The notes beneath the pieces are model-generated. The model made no database searches. It worked only from the letters and a program-made list of their open reading frames with translations, and was not told the DNA's origin. The position numbers were made by a program, and so were the translations under genes. This document shows positions 31,715 through 40,421 of a DNA stretch of 64,000 bases, piece by piece. Location of the stretch: the NCBI GenBank assembly GCA_050180895.1, contig JBFXDS010000004.1, forward strand, positions 380,440-444,439, written 5' to 3'. The first letter of the stretch is position 1. Every line of letters begins with the position of its first letter. The DNA is from JBGPEQ01 sp050180895 (lineage in GTDB: Bacteria; Pseudomonadota; Alphaproteobacteria; Dongiales; Dongiaceae).

Positions 31715-34018
31715 CTAAGTCTCCACCAGCGCCGGCAGCTTCGGCTCGCCCGGCGGCGGCAGCTGCGGATCGGGGTAGCTGAAGACGAGCTTGTCGTCCT
31801 TCACGTCGACGCGCACCGTACCGCCCTTCTCGAGCTTGCCGAACAGCAGCTCCTCGGCCAGCGGCTTCTTGACGTGCTCCTGGATGACGCGGGCCAGCGG
31901 CCGCGCGCCGTAGAGCGGGTCGAAACCCTTCCTCGCCAGCCAGGCGCGGGCGGCGTCGCTCAGCTCGATCGTCACCTGGCGGTCGGCGAGCTGGGCCTCC
32001 AGCTGCATGACGAACTTGTCGACCACGCGGGCGACGACCTCCGGCGGCAGGTTGGCGAAGGCGATCGTCGCGTCCAGCCGGTTGCGGAACTCCGGCGTGA
32101 ACATCCGGTTGATCGCCTCGGTGTCCTCGCCGGTGCGGACCTCGCGGCCGAAGCCGATGGCGGTCTTCGCCATCTCCGCGGCGCCTGCGTTGGTGGTCAT
32201 GATGAGGATGACGTTCCTGAAGTCGACCGACTTGCCGTTGTGGTCGGTGAGCTTGCCGTGGTCCATCACCTGCAGGAGGATGTTGAAGAGATCGGGATGC
32301 GCCTTCTCGATCTCGTCGAGCAGCAGCACGGCATGCGGGTGCTGGTCGATGGCGTCGGTCAGCAGGCCGCCCTGGTCGAAGCCGACATAGCCCGGCGGCG
32401 CGCCGATCAGCCGCGAGACCGTGTGGCGCTCCATGTATTCGGACATGTCGAAGCGGATGAGCTCGATGGCCAGGCTGCGCGCCAGCTGGCGCGCCACCTC
32501 GGTCTTGCCGACGCCCGTGGGACCGGAGAACAGGTAGCAGCCGATCGGCTTCTCGGGCTCGCGCAGGCCGGCGCGCGCCAGCTTGATCGCGCTCGCCAGC
32601 GCGTCGATCGCCTTGTCCTGGCCGAAGACCATGGTCTTGAGGTCGCGCTCCAGGTTCTGCAGCGTCTGCTTGTCGTCGCTGGAGACGCTCTTCGGCGGGA
32701 TGCGCGCGATCTTGGCGACGATGGCCTCGACATCCTTGATGCCGATCGTCTTCTTGCGCTTGCCCTCGGGCAGCAGCATCTGCGCCGCGCCGACCTCGTC
32801 GATCACGTCGATCGCCTTGTCCGGCAGCTTGCGGTCGTTGATGTAGCGCGCCGCCAGCTCGACGGAGGCGCGGATCGCCTCGGCCGTGTAGCGCACCTTG
32901 TGGTGCTGCTCGTAGTAGGGCTTGAGGCCGCGCAGGATCTTCACCGAATCCTCGATCGACGGCTCGTTGACGTCGATCTTCTGGAAACGACGGACCAGCG
33001 CGCGATCCTTCTCGAAGTAGCTGCGGTACTCCTTGTAGGTGGTCGAGCCGATGCAGCGGATGGTGCCGCTCTGCAGCGCCGGCTTCAGCAGGTTCGAGGC
33101 GTCCATGGCGCCGCCGCTGGTGGCGCCCGCGCCGATGACCGTGTGGATCTCGTCGATGAAGAGGATGGCGCCCTCGTGCTGCTCGAGCTCGTTGAGCACG
33201 GCCTTCAGACGCTCCTCGAAATCGCCGCGATAGCGCGTGCCGGCGAGGAGCGCGCCCATGTCGAGCGCATAGATGGTCGCCGCCTTCAGCACCTCCGGCA
33301 CTTCGCCATGGATGATCCGCCGCGCCAGGCCTTCGGCGATGGCGGTCTTGCCGACTCCGGGATCGCCGACATAGAGCGGGTTGTTCTTGGTGCGGCGGCA
33401 GAGGATCTGGATCGTGCGCTCCACCTCAGCCTCGCGACCGATCAGCGGATCGATCTTGCCGCTGTGCGCCTTCTTGTTGAGGTTGACGCAGTAGGCGTCG
33501 AGCGCCTCGGTGCCGGTCTTCACCACCTTCTCGCCCTGGGCGTCGGAATCGGCGCCGCTCACGCGCCGCGGCTCGGAACGCGCGCGCGCCTTGGCGATGC
33601 CGTGGCTGATGTAGTTGACGGCGTCGAGCCGCGACATCTCCTGCTCCTGCAGGAAGAAGACGGCATGGCTCTCGCGCTCCGAGAACAGCGCCACCAGCAC
33701 GTTGGCGCCGGTCACCTCCTCGCGGCCGGAAGACTGGACGTGGATCGCCGCCCGCTGCAGCACGCGCTGGAAACCCGCCGTCGGCTTGGCGTCGCCCACG
33801 GCGCTGCCGACGAGGCTCGACAGCTGATTATCGACATATTCGATCAGATCCCGCCGCAGGCGGTCGAGGTCGAGGTTGCAGGCGCGGAAGACGGCAATGG
33901 CGTCCTGGTCCTCGGTCAGCGCCAGCAGCAGATGCTCGAGCGTGGCATATTCGTGACGCCGCTCGTTGGCGAAGGCGAGCGCGCGATGCAGGGTCTGTTC
34001 GAGCTTGGGCGAAAGCAT
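31715..34018 (-). CDS. clpA: ATP-dependent Clp protease ATP-binding subunit ClpA
   Basis: A 767-residue AAA+ unfoldase that feeds substrates to ClpP. It has the N-terminal double Clp_N repeat (about 1-145), a first AAA domain with GDPGVGKT (about 215-222) and a second with GPTGVGKT (about 500-507), and the arginine-finger and sensor regions between. An IGF/L-type ClpP loop is expected in the second domain. It follows clpS on the minus strand by 7 bases, as in many proteobacteria, so ClpS delivers N-end-rule substrates to it. clpP is not in the window. Confidence 0.96.
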   Translation of the reverse strand: MLSPKLEQTLHRALAFANERRHEYATLEHLLLALTEDQDAIAVFRACNLDLDRLRRDLIEYVDNQLSSLVGSAVGDAKPTAGFQRVLQRAAIHVQSSGREEVTGANVLVALFSERESHAVFFLQEQEMSRLDAVNYISHGIAKARARSEPRRVSGADSDAQGEKVVKTGTEALDAYCVNLNKKAHSGKIDPLIGREAEVERTIQILCRRTKNNPLYVGDPGVGKTAIAEGLARRIIHGEVPEVLKAATIYALDMGALLAGTRYRGDFEERLKAVLNELEQHEGAILFIDEIHTVIGAGATSGGAMDASNLLKPALQSGTIRCIGSTTYKEYRSYFEKDRALVRRFQKIDVNEPSIEDSVKILRGLKPYYEQHHKVRYTAEAIRASVELAARYINDRKLPDKAIDVIDEVGAAQMLLPEGKRKKTIGIKDVEAIVAKIARIPPKSVSSDDKQTLQNLERDLKTMVFGQDKAIDALASAIKLARAGLREPEKPIGCYLFSGPTGVGKTEVARQLARSLAIELIRFDMSEYMERHTVSRLIGAPPGYVGFDQGGLLTDAIDQHPHAVLLLDEIEKAHPDLFNILLQVMDHGKLTDHNGKSVDFRNVILIMTTNAGAAEMAKTAIGFGREVRTGEDTEAINRMFTPEFRNRLDATIAFANLPPEVVARVVDKFVMQLEAQLADRQVTIELSDAARAWLARKGFDPLYGARPLARVIQEHVKKPLAEELLFGKLEKGGTVRVDVKDDKLVFSYPDPQLPPPGEPKLPALVET

Positions 34019-34025
34019 CGGCCGG

Positions 34026-34352
34026 CTACTCCTTTTCCAACGTGCACTGCAGAGGATGCTCGTTGCGTCGCGCGAAGTCTATGACCTGGGTCACTTTCGT
34101 TTCCGCCACCTCGTAGGTATAGACGCCGCAGACGCCGACCCCGCGGCGGTGGACATGCAGCATGATGCGCGTCGCCTCCTCGCGGCTCTTGTTGAAGAAC
34201 CGTTCGAGCACGTGTACGACGAATTCCATCGGCGTATAGTCGTCATTGAGCAGAAGCACCTTGTACATCGAGGGCTTCTTCGTCTTGGGTTTGCTCTTGA
34301 CGACGACGCCGGTCTGCCGGTCGTCCCGTCCGATCCTATCGTTGTCGCTCAT
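34026..34352 (-). CDS. clpS: ATP-dependent Clp protease adaptor ClpS
   Basis: A 108-residue adaptor that recognises destabilising N-terminal residues and delivers them to ClpA. After a variable basic tail come the family residues KVLLLNDDYTPMEFVVHVLERFF and the HVHRRGVGVCGVYTYEVAETKV segment; Asn-Asp-Asp and Met of the substrate pocket are present. The ATG at 34352 is taken rather than the adjacent GTG at 34355. A probable promoter lies at 34400-34428 on the minus strand with an inverted repeat over the start of transcription. Confidence 0.95.
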   Translation of the reverse strand: MSDNDRIGRDDRQTGVVVKSKPKTKKPSMYKVLLLNDDYTPMEFVVHVLERFFNKSREEATRIMLHVHRRGVGVCGVYTYEVAETKVTQVIDFARRNEHPLQCTLEKE

Positions 34353-34378
34353 CACCGGGCGGCAGTCTCCACGCGAAA

Positions 34379-34396
34379 CGCGATCTCACGATCGCG
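34379..34396. promoter_or_regulatory. Inverted repeat at the clpS transcription start
   Basis: CGCGATC and GATCGCG are perfect 7-base arms with 4 bases between them. They lie just downstream of the probable -10 box of the clpSA promoter (minus strand), where an operator or a 5' mRNA hairpin would act. Confidence 0.35.
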
Positions 34397-34399
34397 ACA

Positions 34400-34428
34400 A
34401 TGATATGGGATCACGCCAATATCCGCAA
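34400..34428 (-). promoter_or_regulatory. Probable clpSA promoter
   Basis: On the minus strand TTGCGG (34428-34423) is 17 bases from TATCAT (34405-34400). Transcription would start near 34393, about 40 bases before clpS. Confidence 0.45.
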
Positions 34429-34495
34429 AGCCCCTTGAGGGATTTTGCCGACGGCAACCGATTTGTCGCAGCCGATCGGAGCGATGCGCCGCGCT

Positions 34496-35212
34496 TCAAA
34501 AGAGATTGGGTATGCCGCCCAGGCCGTCCTCGCGCACCTGCAGCCAGAAGCGGATCTGCGTCTGGTCCTGCTGGCGGCCCATGGGACCCAGATATTCGCC
34601 AGCCGGAATCTTGCGCGGCGGATTGACCGCGATTTCGGTCCGATCGCGCGCGAAGAGGAAATCGGCGAAGCGGACATCGGCAAATCCGTCCTCCGAATAG
34701 AGCCAGGCATGGTAGGCGAAGGCGCCGTTCCGGCAGGCGCTGCCCACCCAGTAGAAGTCGCCGGAGAAGAGCCGCAGGCCGACCGGCGCGCCGGCGAACT
34801 GCCGGCTCTGCTCGAGCAAGTCAACGAACTGCCTGAACTCGGCCGGCGACAACTGTGCCTCCGACCGCCGCCATCGCCACGGCGCGAAGACATCGACCAG
34901 CGAGACATCGAAGCTATTGGCGCGGCCGCGGGCCCGCGCCACGAGATAGGCACCGCCGGTTGCGTCGGCCGTGATCTCGTAGCTTCTCACCTGCTGCTCA
35001 TAGCGACCGTTGTAAACCAACCGAAACCGATCGGGCGTACCCTGGCCGCAGGCCGTCCGGATATCGGTTCCGTCGAGGTAACTGAACCAGGTCGCCTTGC
35101 GGACCACCGGATTGTCGGTCTCGCCGCGATAGGTGCAGCCGATCGACAGAAGCATGATCGCGGTCACAGCCGCGATACGGGGGATCCAGGCAGAATTGCC
35201 GCGCAGCAGCAT
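34496..35212 (-). CDS. Putative lipoprotein of unknown function
   Basis: A 238-residue protein with an N-terminal signal and lipobox: hydrophobic residues 12-22 followed by LLSIGC, giving a predicted acylated Cys26. The mature part has two further Cys (TACGQGTP and SACRNGAF) and many aromatic residues, for example DFYWVGSACRNGAFAYHAWLYSEDGFADVRFADFLF. I do not recognise a family. It is divergent from the carboxypeptidase gene, with a 176-base intergenic region, so an envelope role is plausible. Confidence 0.65.
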   Translation of the reverse strand: MLLRGNSAWIPRIAAVTAIMLLSIGCTYRGETDNPVVRKATWFSYLDGTDIRTACGQGTPDRFRLVYNGRYEQQVRSYEITADATGGAYLVARARGRANSFDVSLVDVFAPWRWRRSEAQLSPAEFRQFVDLLEQSRQFAGAPVGLRLFSGDFYWVGSACRNGAFAYHAWLYSEDGFADVRFADFLFARDRTEIAVNPPRKIPAGEYLGPMGRQQDQTQIRFWLQVREDGLGGIPNLF

Positions 35213-35281
35213 GGTAGGTCCAGAGGTTCGCCCTATGTTCGATTATGGCAGAATCTTCGTAAAAAAGCGGTTAATTAAGAC

Positions 35282-35310
35282 TTGACGTTAATGCGACATT
35301 AAAGATTATG
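35282..35310 (+). promoter_or_regulatory. Carboxypeptidase promoter containing a CtrA-type site
   Basis: TTGACG (35282-35287) and ATTATG (35305-35310) are 17 bases apart. Between them lies TTAATGCGACATTAA (35288-35302), which is both a palindrome (TTAATG, CATTAA) and a perfect TTAA-N7-TTAA, the consensus of the alphaproteobacterial cell-cycle regulator CtrA. Binding there would block RNA polymerase. GANTC methylation sites also lie at 35251-35255 (GAATC) and 35328-35332 (GAATC). Confidence 0.5.
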
Positions 35311-35388
35311 GTGCTATGGTGGTCTAGAATCAGTCATTTTCTGGGCGTCATTGTGGTACGCTCAGTGATCTGCGTACGGGACAGGGAA

Positions 35389-36702
35389 ATGACCAGCGTT
35401 ATCGGTCACCACGGGCGGGCTTCGCGAGGGTACGGGTTCTGGACGATTGTGGCGGTCGCCTTGGCGGTCGCCTTCTATATGGCCTCCGGTCGCGCCGAGG
35501 CCAAGCCCACCTCGGCCTCGATCATCGTCGAAGCCGACAGCGGTACCGTCCTCTACGAATCCAATTCGAAGAGACGCAGCTATCCCGCGTCGCTCACGAA
35601 GATGATGACGCTCTACCTCCTGTTCGAGGCGATCGAGGCGAAACGGTTCGCCCTCGACGATCTGCTGCCCGTTTCCGCGCACGCGGCCAAGCAGCCGGCC
35701 ACCAATCTGGGGCTCGGCGTCGGCCAGCAGATCAGCGTGGAAAAGGCGATCCTGGCGCTGATCGTGCATTCGGCCAATGACGTCGCCGTCGTCGTGGCCG
35801 AGGCGGTCGGGGGAACAGAAAGCCAGTTCGCGGCCAAGATGACCAAGAAGGCGCGCGAACTCGGCATGAAATCGACCGTGTTCCGCAACGCCTCGGGGCT
35901 TCCCAATCCGGCGCAGGTGACGACCGCCCGCGACATGGCCATCCTGGCGCGGGCCGTGGTCGCGCGTTTCCCCGATTTCTACGGCTACTTCTCGGCCGAG
36001 AGCTTCTCCCATCGCGGCCGCGTCTATAAGTCGCACAACCGGGTTCTGCAGAGCTATCCCGGCGCCGACGGCTTGAAAACGGGCTACATCCGTGCGTCCG
36101 GGTTCAACCTGGCCACGTCGGCCATGCGCGACGGACGCCGCATCATCGCCGTCGTTCTCGGCGGCAGCAGCGCCCGCGCGCGCGACTTGAAGATGATCGG
36201 CTTGCTCGATCAGGGCTTTGCCCTCGCGGCGAAGAAATCGGCGACGCAGGTGGCCGCCAACGCGCTGCCCCAGCCGCCGGCGAAGGCCACCCGCACGGCC
36301 GCGGCGGGCAAACGCCTGATCCCGCCGGTCAAGCCGGAGATCGACCCGATCGCCGACGCGATCCAGGTCGCCAGCCTCGACCCCATCGGCGCGCCGGCGA
36401 CCGAACCATCGGCGGCGCCGTCCCGTGAATTCACCTGGGGCATCCAGGTCGGCGCCTTCAACAGCTATCAGCCCGCCCTCAAGGCGGCGACCCGCGCCAG
36501 CAAGCGCGTGGCCGACCTGGTCAAGGATGCGCAGCTCGTCGTCGACGAGACCGCCAAGGGCAAGAGCAAGCTCTACCGCGCCCGGCTCGTCGGCCTCTCC
36601 AAGCACGACGCCCAGGCCGCCTGCCGGCAGCTGAAGAAGAAGGCGATCGATTGCCTGGTGTTCCAGGCGGACGTGGAAATGGCGATGAATCCGGCGCCGT
36701 AG
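35389..36702 (+). CDS. D-alanyl-D-alanine carboxypeptidase with SPOR domain
   Basis: A 437-residue S11 penicillin-binding protein that trims the terminal D-Ala from peptidoglycan. All three active-site motifs are present: SLTK (68-71), SAN (128-130) and KTG (230-232). A signal segment at about 15-38 ends AEA. After a Pro/Ala-rich linker (about 280-355), a C-terminal SPOR domain (about 360-435, FTWGIQVGAFNSYQPALKAA) would bind denuded glycan at the septum, placing the enzyme at the division site. The ATG at 35389 is chosen over upstream in-frame starts because the signal sequence follows. A CtrA-type site in its promoter suggests cell-cycle control. Confidence 0.9.
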   Translation: MTSVIGHHGRASRGYGFWTIVAVALAVAFYMASGRAEAKPTSASIIVEADSGTVLYESNSKRRSYPASLTKMMTLYLLFEAIEAKRFALDDLLPVSAHAAKQPATNLGLGVGQQISVEKAILALIVHSANDVAVVVAEAVGGTESQFAAKMTKKARELGMKSTVFRNASGLPNPAQVTTARDMAILARAVVARFPDFYGYFSAESFSHRGRVYKSHNRVLQSYPGADGLKTGYIRASGFNLATSAMRDGRRIIAVVLGGSSARARDLKMIGLLDQGFALAAKKSATQVAANALPQPPAKATRTAAAGKRLIPPVKPEIDPIADAIQVASLDPIGAPATEPSAAPSREFTWGIQVGAFNSYQPALKAATRASKRVADLVKDAQLVVDETAKGKSKLYRARLVGLSKHDAQAACRQLKKKAIDCLVFQADVEMAMNPAP

Positions 36703-36711
36703 GCGCTGTCC

Positions 36712-38115
36712 TCACCACGCCGGCGGCGGCTGTCCCGCCGCCTTCAAGGCCTCCGCCAAGGACTGCTTCAACCGCTCGAGGCCGTCCGCCGTCGTCGCCT
36801 CGCAACGCGCCACCAGCAGATCCTGGGTGTTGGAGGCGCGCAGCAGCCACCAGCCGTCGGCCGTCTGCACGCGCACGCCGTCGATGTCGTTGACCTCGAC
36901 GCCGCCGCTCGCCTGCAACCGCTGCTTGATCTCCTGGATGATCGCGAACTTGCGCGGCCCGGCGCAGGGGAAGCGCGCCTCGGGCGTGTTGACGAGGGCC
37001 GGCAGGCCGTCGCGCATCTCCGCGAGGCTCTGGCCGGAACGGGCCACCAGCCCGAGCAGCCGGACGGCGGCATAGAGCGCATCGTCGAAGCCGAGATAGT
37101 GGTCGGCGAAGAAGATGTGGGCGGCGAATTCGCCCGCCAGCGGCGCACCCGTCTCGACCATCTTCGATTTGATGAGGGAATGCCCGGTCGCCCACATCAG
37201 GGGCCGGCCGCCGGCGCGGGCGATCTCGTCGAACAGGACCTGGCTGGACTTGACGTCGGCGATGACGGTGGATCCCGGCCGCTCCTGCAGGACCTCGCGC
37301 GCGAACAGCACCATCATCTGGTCGGCCAGCACGATCCGCCCGCGGCCGTCGACGGCACCGAGGCGATCGCCGTCGCCGTCGAAGGCGAAGCCGAGGTCGC
37401 AGCCATGGGCGCGCACGGCGGCCTGCAGCTGGGCCAGGTTCTCGGCGACCGTCGGATCGGGATGATGGGCCGGAAAGCGGCCGTCGATGGCCTCGTTGAG
37501 CAGGATGTGCCGGCCGGGCAGGCGCGCCGTCAGCGCCGCCATCGCCTCGCCGGCGGCGCCGTTGCCGGCGTCCCAGGCAACCGTCAGCGGCCGGCCGGGA
37601 ACACGGCCGCCCTCGCCGATGGCCGCCGACAGCCGCGCGACGTAGCGGTCGAACACCGACACATCGCGGACGGGTCCCGGCGTCTCGACCGCGACGTCGC
37701 CGGCGGCCGCGATCTCGCCGAGCTCCTGGATGGCGCGGCCGAAGAAGGCGGCCTTGCCGAGCATCATCTTGAAGCCGTTGTGATCGGGCGGATTGTGCGA
37801 GCCGGTGACCATGACGCCGGCGTCGGCTCCAAGCGTCAGCGTCGCAAAGTACAGCATGGGCGTCGGGCCGCGGCCGACGCGCCAGACCTCGAGCCCGCAC
37901 GCGCCGAGCCCTTCGACCAGGGCCGCCTCCAGCTCCGGCGAGGTGAGCCGGCCGTCATAGCCGACGCAGACCGTCCGCCCCTCGTTCCGGCGCACCACGG
38001 TGCCGAAGCTGCGCCCGAGCGCATGGGCGTCGTCCGTCGACAGCGTCTCGCCGACGACGCCGCGAATATCGTATTCGCGCAGGATCGTCGGGTCGAACCG
38101 ATGACGTGCCCTCAT
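36712..38115 (-). CDS. Phosphomannomutase/phosphoglucomutase
   Basis: A 467-residue alpha-D-phosphohexomutase interconverting hexose-6- and hexose-1-phosphates. Motifs in order: YDIRG near residue 15, the phosphoserine loop TGSHNPPDHNGFK (about 103-115), the metal loop DGDGDR (about 240-245), the sugar-binding loop GEFAAHIFF (about 325, where many enzymes have GE-x-S/A-G-H) and the C-terminal phosphate loop, RASNTQDLLVARCEA. ATG at 38115 overlaps the ugd stop (ATGA), so it is the third gene of a coupled galU-ugd-mutase operon. It would feed GalU or a GDP-mannose route. Confidence 0.9.
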   Translation of the reverse strand: MRARHRFDPTILREYDIRGVVGETLSTDDAHALGRSFGTVVRRNEGRTVCVGYDGRLTSPELEAALVEGLGACGLEVWRVGRGPTPMLYFATLTLGADAGVMVTGSHNPPDHNGFKMMLGKAAFFGRAIQELGEIAAAGDVAVETPGPVRDVSVFDRYVARLSAAIGEGGRVPGRPLTVAWDAGNGAAGEAMAALTARLPGRHILLNEAIDGRFPAHHPDPTVAENLAQLQAAVRAHGCDLGFAFDGDGDRLGAVDGRGRIVLADQMMVLFAREVLQERPGSTVIADVKSSQVLFDEIARAGGRPLMWATGHSLIKSKMVETGAPLAGEFAAHIFFADHYLGFDDALYAAVRLLGLVARSGQSLAEMRDGLPALVNTPEARFPCAGPRKFAIIQEIKQRLQASGGVEVNDIDGVRVQTADGWWLLRASNTQDLLVARCEATTADGLERLKQSLAEALKAAGQPPPAW

Positions 38116-39446
38116 CGGCGGCGGCGGTCGCTGCCGGTTGCGCTCGGCCGGCCGATGCTGTGATAGACGAAGCCGGCGTCGGCCATGTCGGCGGGGTTGT
38201 AGATGTTGCGCAGGTCGATGACCACGGGCTGGCGCAGACGCTCGCGCATCTGCCGCAGGTCGAGCGAGCGGAACTCGTTCCACTCGGTCAGGATGACCAG
38301 CGCATCGGCGCCGTCCATCGCCTCATAGGCGTCGGTGCAGTAGTGCAGATCCGGCATCAGCTTGCGCGCCTCGGCCAAGCCTTCGGGATCGAAGGCCCGG
38401 ATGGCGGCGCCGTCGTGCTGCAGCGCCGGGAGGATCGCCAGGCTCGGCGCGTCGCGCATGTCGTCGGTGTTGGGCTTGAAGGTGAGGCCGAGCACGGCCA
38501 GCGTCTTTCCCGCCACCGAGCCGCCGCAGGCCTGGCGGATGCGCTGCGCCATCCGGCGCTTGCGCGCGTCGTTGACGGCGATGACCGTCTCGACGATGCG
38601 CGCCGGCGCGCCGACCTGCTCGGCCGTGCGGGCCAGCGCCTGCGTGTCCTTCGGGAAGCAGGAGCCGCCGAAGCCGGGGCCGGCATGCAGGAACTTGCGC
38701 CCGATGCGGCCGTCGAGGCCGATGCCGCGAGCGACGTCGTGCACGTCGGCGCCCACGGCCTCGCAGATGTCGGCGACCTCGTTGACGAACGTGATCTTCG
38801 TGGCCAGGAAGGCGTTGGCCGCATACTTGATCAGCTCCGCCGTCTCCAGGCCGGTGAAGAGGATCGGCGTCTCGATCAGGTAGAGCGGCCGGTAGAGCTG
38901 GCGCATGACCTCCTGCGCGCGCTCGCTCTCGGCGCCGATGACGACCCGGTCGGGGCGCATGAAGTCGCCGATCGCCGATCCCTCGCGCAGGAACTCCGGG
39001 TTCGATACCACGTCGAATTCGGCCTGCGGCCTGGTCTCGCGCAGGATGCGCGCGACCTCGCGGCCGGTGCCGACGGGCACCGTCGACTTGGTGACGACGA
39101 CGGCGTAGCCGGTGAGCGCCTGGGCGATCTCGCGCGCCGCCGCGTAGACATAGGTCAGGTCGGCATGGCCGTCGCCGCGCCGGCTCGGCGTGCCGACGGC
39201 GATGAACACCGCGTCGGCGCCGGCCACCGCTTCCGGCAACTCGCCGGAGAATGCCAGCCGGCCGGCTTGCGCGTTGCGGGCGACGAGATCGTCGAGACCG
39301 GGCTCGAAGATCGGGATCTCGCCCGCCCGCAGCCGGGCAATCCGCTCGGCATCCTTGTCGACGCAGGTGACGGTGACGCCGAACTCGGAAAAGCAGGCGC
39401 CGGACACGAGGCCGACATAGCCGGCGCCGATCATCGCGATCTTCAT
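38112..39446 (-). CDS. ugd: UDP-glucose 6-dehydrogenase
   Basis: A 444-residue enzyme that oxidises UDP-glucose twice to UDP-glucuronate, using NAD. The Rossmann motif is MKIAMIGAGYVGLVSGACF at the N-terminus and the catalytic cysteine is in GPGFGGSCFPKDT (about residue 260), with the partner Lys in LAFL-type helix TAELIKYAANAFLATKITFVNE. The C-terminal UDP-binding domain holds GLTFKPNTDDMRDAPSL. It overlaps both neighbours by 4 bases (ATGA). Product UDP-glucuronate is a precursor of exopolysaccharide and other acidic glycans, fitting the surface-glycan cluster 7 kb away. Confidence 0.95.
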   Translation of the reverse strand: MKIAMIGAGYVGLVSGACFSEFGVTVTCVDKDAERIARLRAGEIPIFEPGLDDLVARNAQAGRLAFSGELPEAVAGADAVFIAVGTPSRRGDGHADLTYVYAAAREIAQALTGYAVVVTKSTVPVGTGREVARILRETRPQAEFDVVSNPEFLREGSAIGDFMRPDRVVIGAESERAQEVMRQLYRPLYLIETPILFTGLETAELIKYAANAFLATKITFVNEVADICEAVGADVHDVARGIGLDGRIGRKFLHAGPGFGGSCFPKDTQALARTAEQVGAPARIVETVIAVNDARKRRMAQRIRQACGGSVAGKTLAVLGLTFKPNTDDMRDAPSLAILPALQHDGAAIRAFDPEGLAEARKLMPDLHYCTDAYEAMDGADALVILTEWNEFRSLDLRQMRERLRQPVVIDLRNIYNPADMADAGFVYHSIGRPSATGSDRRRR

Positions 39447-40327
39447 GGCGTGCCGCCCGCGCGGCTATGCCGCGCGATGATCTCGCGCACGGCCGGCCCC
39501 AGGGCCGGATGCCGCAGGCCGAACGCGACGGTCGCGGCGATGAAGCCGGCCTTGTCGCCGCAATCGAACCGCTCGCCGGCGAACCGATAGCCGTGGAACG
39601 GCGCGCCGCCGATCAGCTTGGCGAGGGCATCCGTCAGCTGGATCTCGCCGCCGGCGCCAGCTTCCTGCCGGTCGAGCATGGCGAACACGCGCGGCTCGAG
39701 GATGTAGCGGCCGATGACCGCAAGCCGCGACGGCGCCGCCGCCGGCGCCGGCTTCTCGACCAGCCCCTTGACCTCGACCAGACGGCCGTCCGTGCGGCCG
39801 GGGCTGAGCACGCCGTAGCGCGCGGTATGCTCCGGCGCCACCTCCATCACCGCGATCATGTTGCCGCCCGTCGTCCGATGCGCCTCGGCCATCTGCTTCA
39901 GACACGGGACATCGCCGAGGATCAGGTCGTCGGGCAGCATCACCGCCACGGGCTCGTCGCCGACCAGGTGGCGCGCGCACCACACGGCGTGCCCCAGCCC
40001 CTTGGCCTCCTGCTGACGCACGCAGATGATCTCGCCCGGCGGCACGATCATGGCCGTCGCGGCCGCCAGCTCCGCCTCCTTGCCGCGCCGGCGCAGCGTC
40101 TCGTTCAGCTCGATCGCGAGGTCGAAATGGTCCTCCATCGCGCTCTTGCCGCGCCCGGTGACGAAGATGAACTGCTCGATGCCCGCGGCCTTCGCCTCCT
40201 CCAGCGCATACTGGATCAACGGCTTGTCGACGATCGGCAGCATCTCCTTCGGTATCGCCTTGGTCGCCGGCAGAAAGCGCGTGCCGAGACCCGCCACCGG
40301 AAAGATCGCCTTGCGCAACGGCTTCAT
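39443..40327 (-). CDS. galU: UTP--glucose-1-phosphate uridylyltransferase
   Basis: A 294-residue pyrophosphorylase making UDP-glucose from UTP and glucose-1-phosphate. The nucleotide-binding signature FPVAGLGTRFLPATKAIPKEMLPI is complete near residue 10, with Lys in VDKPLIQYALEEA and the VEKP and GRYIL segments (LVEKPAP, IGRYILEPRV) conserved later. It is the first gene of the galU-ugd-mutase operon on the minus strand, overlapping ugd by 4 bases. AAGAGAG lies before its ATG at 40327. Confidence 0.95.
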   Translation of the reverse strand: MKPLRKAIFPVAGLGTRFLPATKAIPKEMLPIVDKPLIQYALEEAKAAGIEQFIFVTGRGKSAMEDHFDLAIELNETLRRRGKEAELAAATAMIVPPGEIICVRQQEAKGLGHAVWCARHLVGDEPVAVMLPDDLILGDVPCLKQMAEAHRTTGGNMIAVMEVAPEHTARYGVLSPGRTDGRLVEVKGLVEKPAPAAAPSRLAVIGRYILEPRVFAMLDRQEAGAGGEIQLTDALAKLIGGAPFHGYRFAGERFDCGDKAGFIAATVAFGLRHPALGPAVREIIARHSRAGGTP

Positions 40328-40421
40328 TCATTAACTCTCTTGCTGCGGGATGGGGGATTGCCGGGTGGCTTTTCTGCCACACGCGCCGCCGGCCTGGCAA
40401 TTCATTCGCCTGTGATCAATT

